Assembly (NCBI RefSeq): GCF_001654835.1
Contig: NZ_LXEP01000044.1
Location: 159,565-223,564, forward strand
Origin: Buttiauxella gaviniae ATCC 51604
Lineage (GTDB): Bacteria > Pseudomonadota > Gammaproteobacteria > Enterobacterales > Enterobacteriaceae
Length of the DNA: 64,000 nt
Direction of reading: 5' to 3'
The position numbers and the translations under genes were made by a program. Positions 62,730-64,000 of the stretch are shown in pieces. How positions within the stretch are numbered: the stretch's first letter is position 1; each line of letters opens with the position of its first letter. Under the pieces are notes generated by a model. The model did not search any database. It was not told the DNA's origin and saw only the letters and a program-made list of their open reading frames with translations.

Positions 62730-63245
62730 ATGAAAACCGCACAGGAAAAGTTACAACGTCACGCAGATAAGCAGCGTGAGTATCAGCAGCGGGCGATTGC
62801 CCGCCAGCGCGAAAAACAGTCCGATCCCGAATGGAGACAGGCGCAATACGACAAGCAGCGCGAGAGGCAATCTCGCGTAATTGAACGGGCAAAAATTAAA
62901 CCGTGTGGGCGCGGATTAAAAGGGCGTACGCCTTTAGCCGAAGAGCGTTTATTAATGGACAAGATAGGCGCTCTACCCTGCATTGCCTGTTATGTTCACG
63001 GTATCGTGAATGATGTGGTTAGCCTGCATCATTTAGAGGGACGCACAGCAAAGGGATCGCATTCGTTTGTGTTACCACTATGCAACCATCACCACCAGTA
63101 CGCGGCACCACCATCAATACGCGCTATTTATCCTTGGCTGATTCCCGTTCATGCTGATGGTACTTGCGGCGGTAAAGCAGCATTTGAGTCGCTAAACGGC
63201 ACTCAGGAGTCTTTATATGCTCTATGCCTTGAAATGATAGCCTGA
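62730..63245 (+). CDS. Ref-like RecA-dependent nuclease (HNH type)
   Basis: This 171-residue protein has a basic, Gln/Arg-rich N-terminus (HADKQREYQQRAIARQREKQ) and a C-terminal nuclease core with CIACYVHGI, SLHHLEGRTAKGSH and LPLCNHHHQY. This matches phage P1 Ref, which cuts DNA at RecA-made displacement loops. It is coupled with the ERF gene in a small recombination operon. The His-rich HNH core looks complete. Confidence 0.82.
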   Translation: MKTAQEKLQRHADKQREYQQRAIARQREKQSDPEWRQAQYDKQRERQSRVIERAKIKPCGRGLKGRTPLAEERLLMDKIGALPCIACYVHGIVNDVVSLHHLEGRTAKGSHSFVLPLCNHHHQYAAPPSIRAIYPWLIPVHADGTCGGKAAFESLNGTQESLYALCLEMIA

Positions 63246-63256
63246 AAATCGTAAAT

Positions 63257-63278
63257 GCCGTCAGTAACCGCTGACGGC
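63257..63278. terminator. Hairpin after the Ref-like gene
   Basis: GCCGTCAG (63257-63264) pairs with CTGACGGC (63271-63278) over a 6-base loop. There is no T-run, so it may be a weak or rho-assisted terminator. Confidence 0.5.
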
Positions 63279-63356
63279 GCTACCGCTCACCCTCTCGCTG
63301 TACCCCTTCACACCAATGGATTTTAATCGCACCTGACATTTTTAAATGAGGTGCTT

Positions 63357-64000
63357 ATGTCTGAAAACAATTACGGCGCATTAATGATGAAATCTGCCGT
63401 GGCTGCTGGGGATGATATTAATGCGATAGTCCAGCCCGGTATTTATATCATTCCTCCAGCAAATAGCTCTTCGCCAGATGCTGCCGGAGGTGTGCTTACC
63501 GTTCACTCTGGAAGCCCAATTCGCCGAACATTCACATCTGATTCGATTATCACTCTGACATCTACGAGAAACGGCAATTCTTGGACTGCATGGAAGGGTC
63601 CACTTTCACGTACTAATCCAGGCGCGGATATAAAAGCTGATGGCGCAGCCGCTATTGCCTCGTTTCTCTCAAATCTTGGTATCACCCAGGCACTTGAGCT
63701 TAAAGCGCCACTGGATAGCCCGTCACTGTCAGGTACACCTACTGTTCCCAATGCAAATCAGGACGAAATTGACCTGCGCATTGCCAATACATCTTTTGTT
63801 GCTCAGGCAATCGCGGAATTAAACGGTGGCGCACCAACTGTATTGAACACGCTAAAGAAGCTGGCAACAGCTATCAATAATGACGCGGATTTCTTCACCA
63901 CAATAAGTAATGCACTTGGGGCAAAGGCACCGCTAGCCAGCCCGTCATTCACCGGAACACCATCAGTGCCAAATGCAGACCAGAACCAGATTGACCTGCG
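63357..64000 (+). CDS. Tail fibre protein, 5' part (runs off the right edge)
   Basis: The frame opens at the ATG at 63357, with GAGG 8 bases upstream, and stays open to the window edge, giving 214 residues. It starts MSENNYGALMMKSAVAAGDD and has two fibre repeats: LDSPSLSGTPTVPNANQDEI and LASPSFTGTPSVPNADQNQI. These phage fibre repeats form triple-stranded shafts. The gene is on the opposite strand from, and about 15 kb away from, the tape measure and baseplate genes. The receptor-binding end lies outside the window. Confidence 0.85.
   Translation, partial: MSENNYGALMMKSAVAAGDDINAIVQPGIYIIPPANSSSPDAAGGVLTVHSGSPIRRTFTSDSIITLTSTRNGNSWTAWKGPLSRTNPGADIKADGAAAIASFLSNLGITQALELKAPLDSPSLSGTPTVPNANQDEIDLRIANTSFVAQAIAELNGGAPTVLNTLKKLATAINNDADFFTTISNALGAKAPLASPSFTGTPSVPNADQNQIDL

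Larger units (their letters stand above)
42420..64000. mobile_element. Myovirus-type prophage, left end at dif, right end outside the window
   Basis: A nearly continuous set of phage genes starts 193 bases right of dif and runs off the window. It holds packaging, capsid, contractile tail (sheath and tube), lysis, ERF/Ref recombination and tail-fibre genes. Most are on the minus strand, packed with short overlaps. No integrase, repressor or replication gene is in view. The DUF1073 portal, DUF2213, DUF2184, DUF4054, DUF3383 set is found together in several small enterobacterial myoviruses. Baseplate genes such as gpJ- and gpI-like ones are also absent here. Confidence 0.85.

Overview
This window is a stretch of an Enterobacteriaceae chromosome around the replication terminus. 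Several neighbours are collinear with the E. coli terminus region: a marC remnant, sotB, glsB, a dgcF-type diguanylate cyclase and uxaB. Codon use and the dsbG, arsRBC/arsH and chaperone-usher genes fit the same family. The arrangement is not that of E. coli or Salmonella, and I cannot fix the genus from sequence alone. The most informative landmark is an exact copy of the E. coli-type dif site (the XerCD chromosome-dimer resolution site) at 42392-42419. The three FtsK-orienting (KOPS) octamers I found all point toward it.

Left part (1-29 kb), ordinary and lightly rearranged chromosome. A partial unknown gene abuts a 5'-truncated marC, so the marRAB promoter side is gone. Then come sotB, a tandem pair of phzF-like genes (second copy frameshifted), glsB, a MASE1-GGDEF cyclase, uxaB behind ExuR/UxuR-like operators, an MDR oxidoreductase, dsbG, a VF530 protein, a phosphotransferase-like protein, an NDH-2-like flavoprotein and a divergent Rrf2 regulator. 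Two divergent BtuCD-F-type ABC importers (13.3-19.3 kb) share an intergenic region with a good ModE box, and a ModA-like protein without a signal peptide follows. The plus-strand importer is therefore probably a molybdate/tungstate importer. Further on are a SYLF lipoprotein, a sensor-less chemotaxis receptor, a tiny zinc-ribbon protein, an ABM-ACT-ArsR operon, an MBL hydrolase with a divergent LysR regulator, a GNAT enzyme and an ABC-F protein.

Middle part (29.2-42.4 kb), accessory block with visible scars. It holds a GNAT gene remnant, a decayed IS256-family element, an AT-rich chaperone-usher fimbrial operon with a divergent LysR regulator, a deletion scar fusing halves of an arsR-like gene and a permease gene, an intact arsenic cluster (arsRBC with divergent arsH) and a decayed ISNCY-type element just left of dif.

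Right part (42.4-64 kb), a contractile-tailed (myovirus-type) prophage whose first DNA lies directly at dif. A long minus-strand operon runs from the right: small and large terminase, DUF1073 portal, MuF-like protein, DUF2213 protein, cement protein with an Ig-like domain, DUF2184 capsid, connectors, DUF3383 sheath, tube, tail-assembly chaperone with a predicted -1 frameshift, tape measure, baseplate proteins, holin, SAR lysozyme and nested Rz/Rz1. A 62-residue Acb2/Tad1-type protein (anti-CBASS family) sits inside the connector genes. Divergent plus-strand genes encode an ERF-type annealing protein, a Ref-like nuclease and a tail fibre that runs off the edge. No integrase is visible. Together with the position at dif, this suggests a phage that borrows host XerCD for integration. 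The window ends before the right boundary, so this remains a hypothesis.
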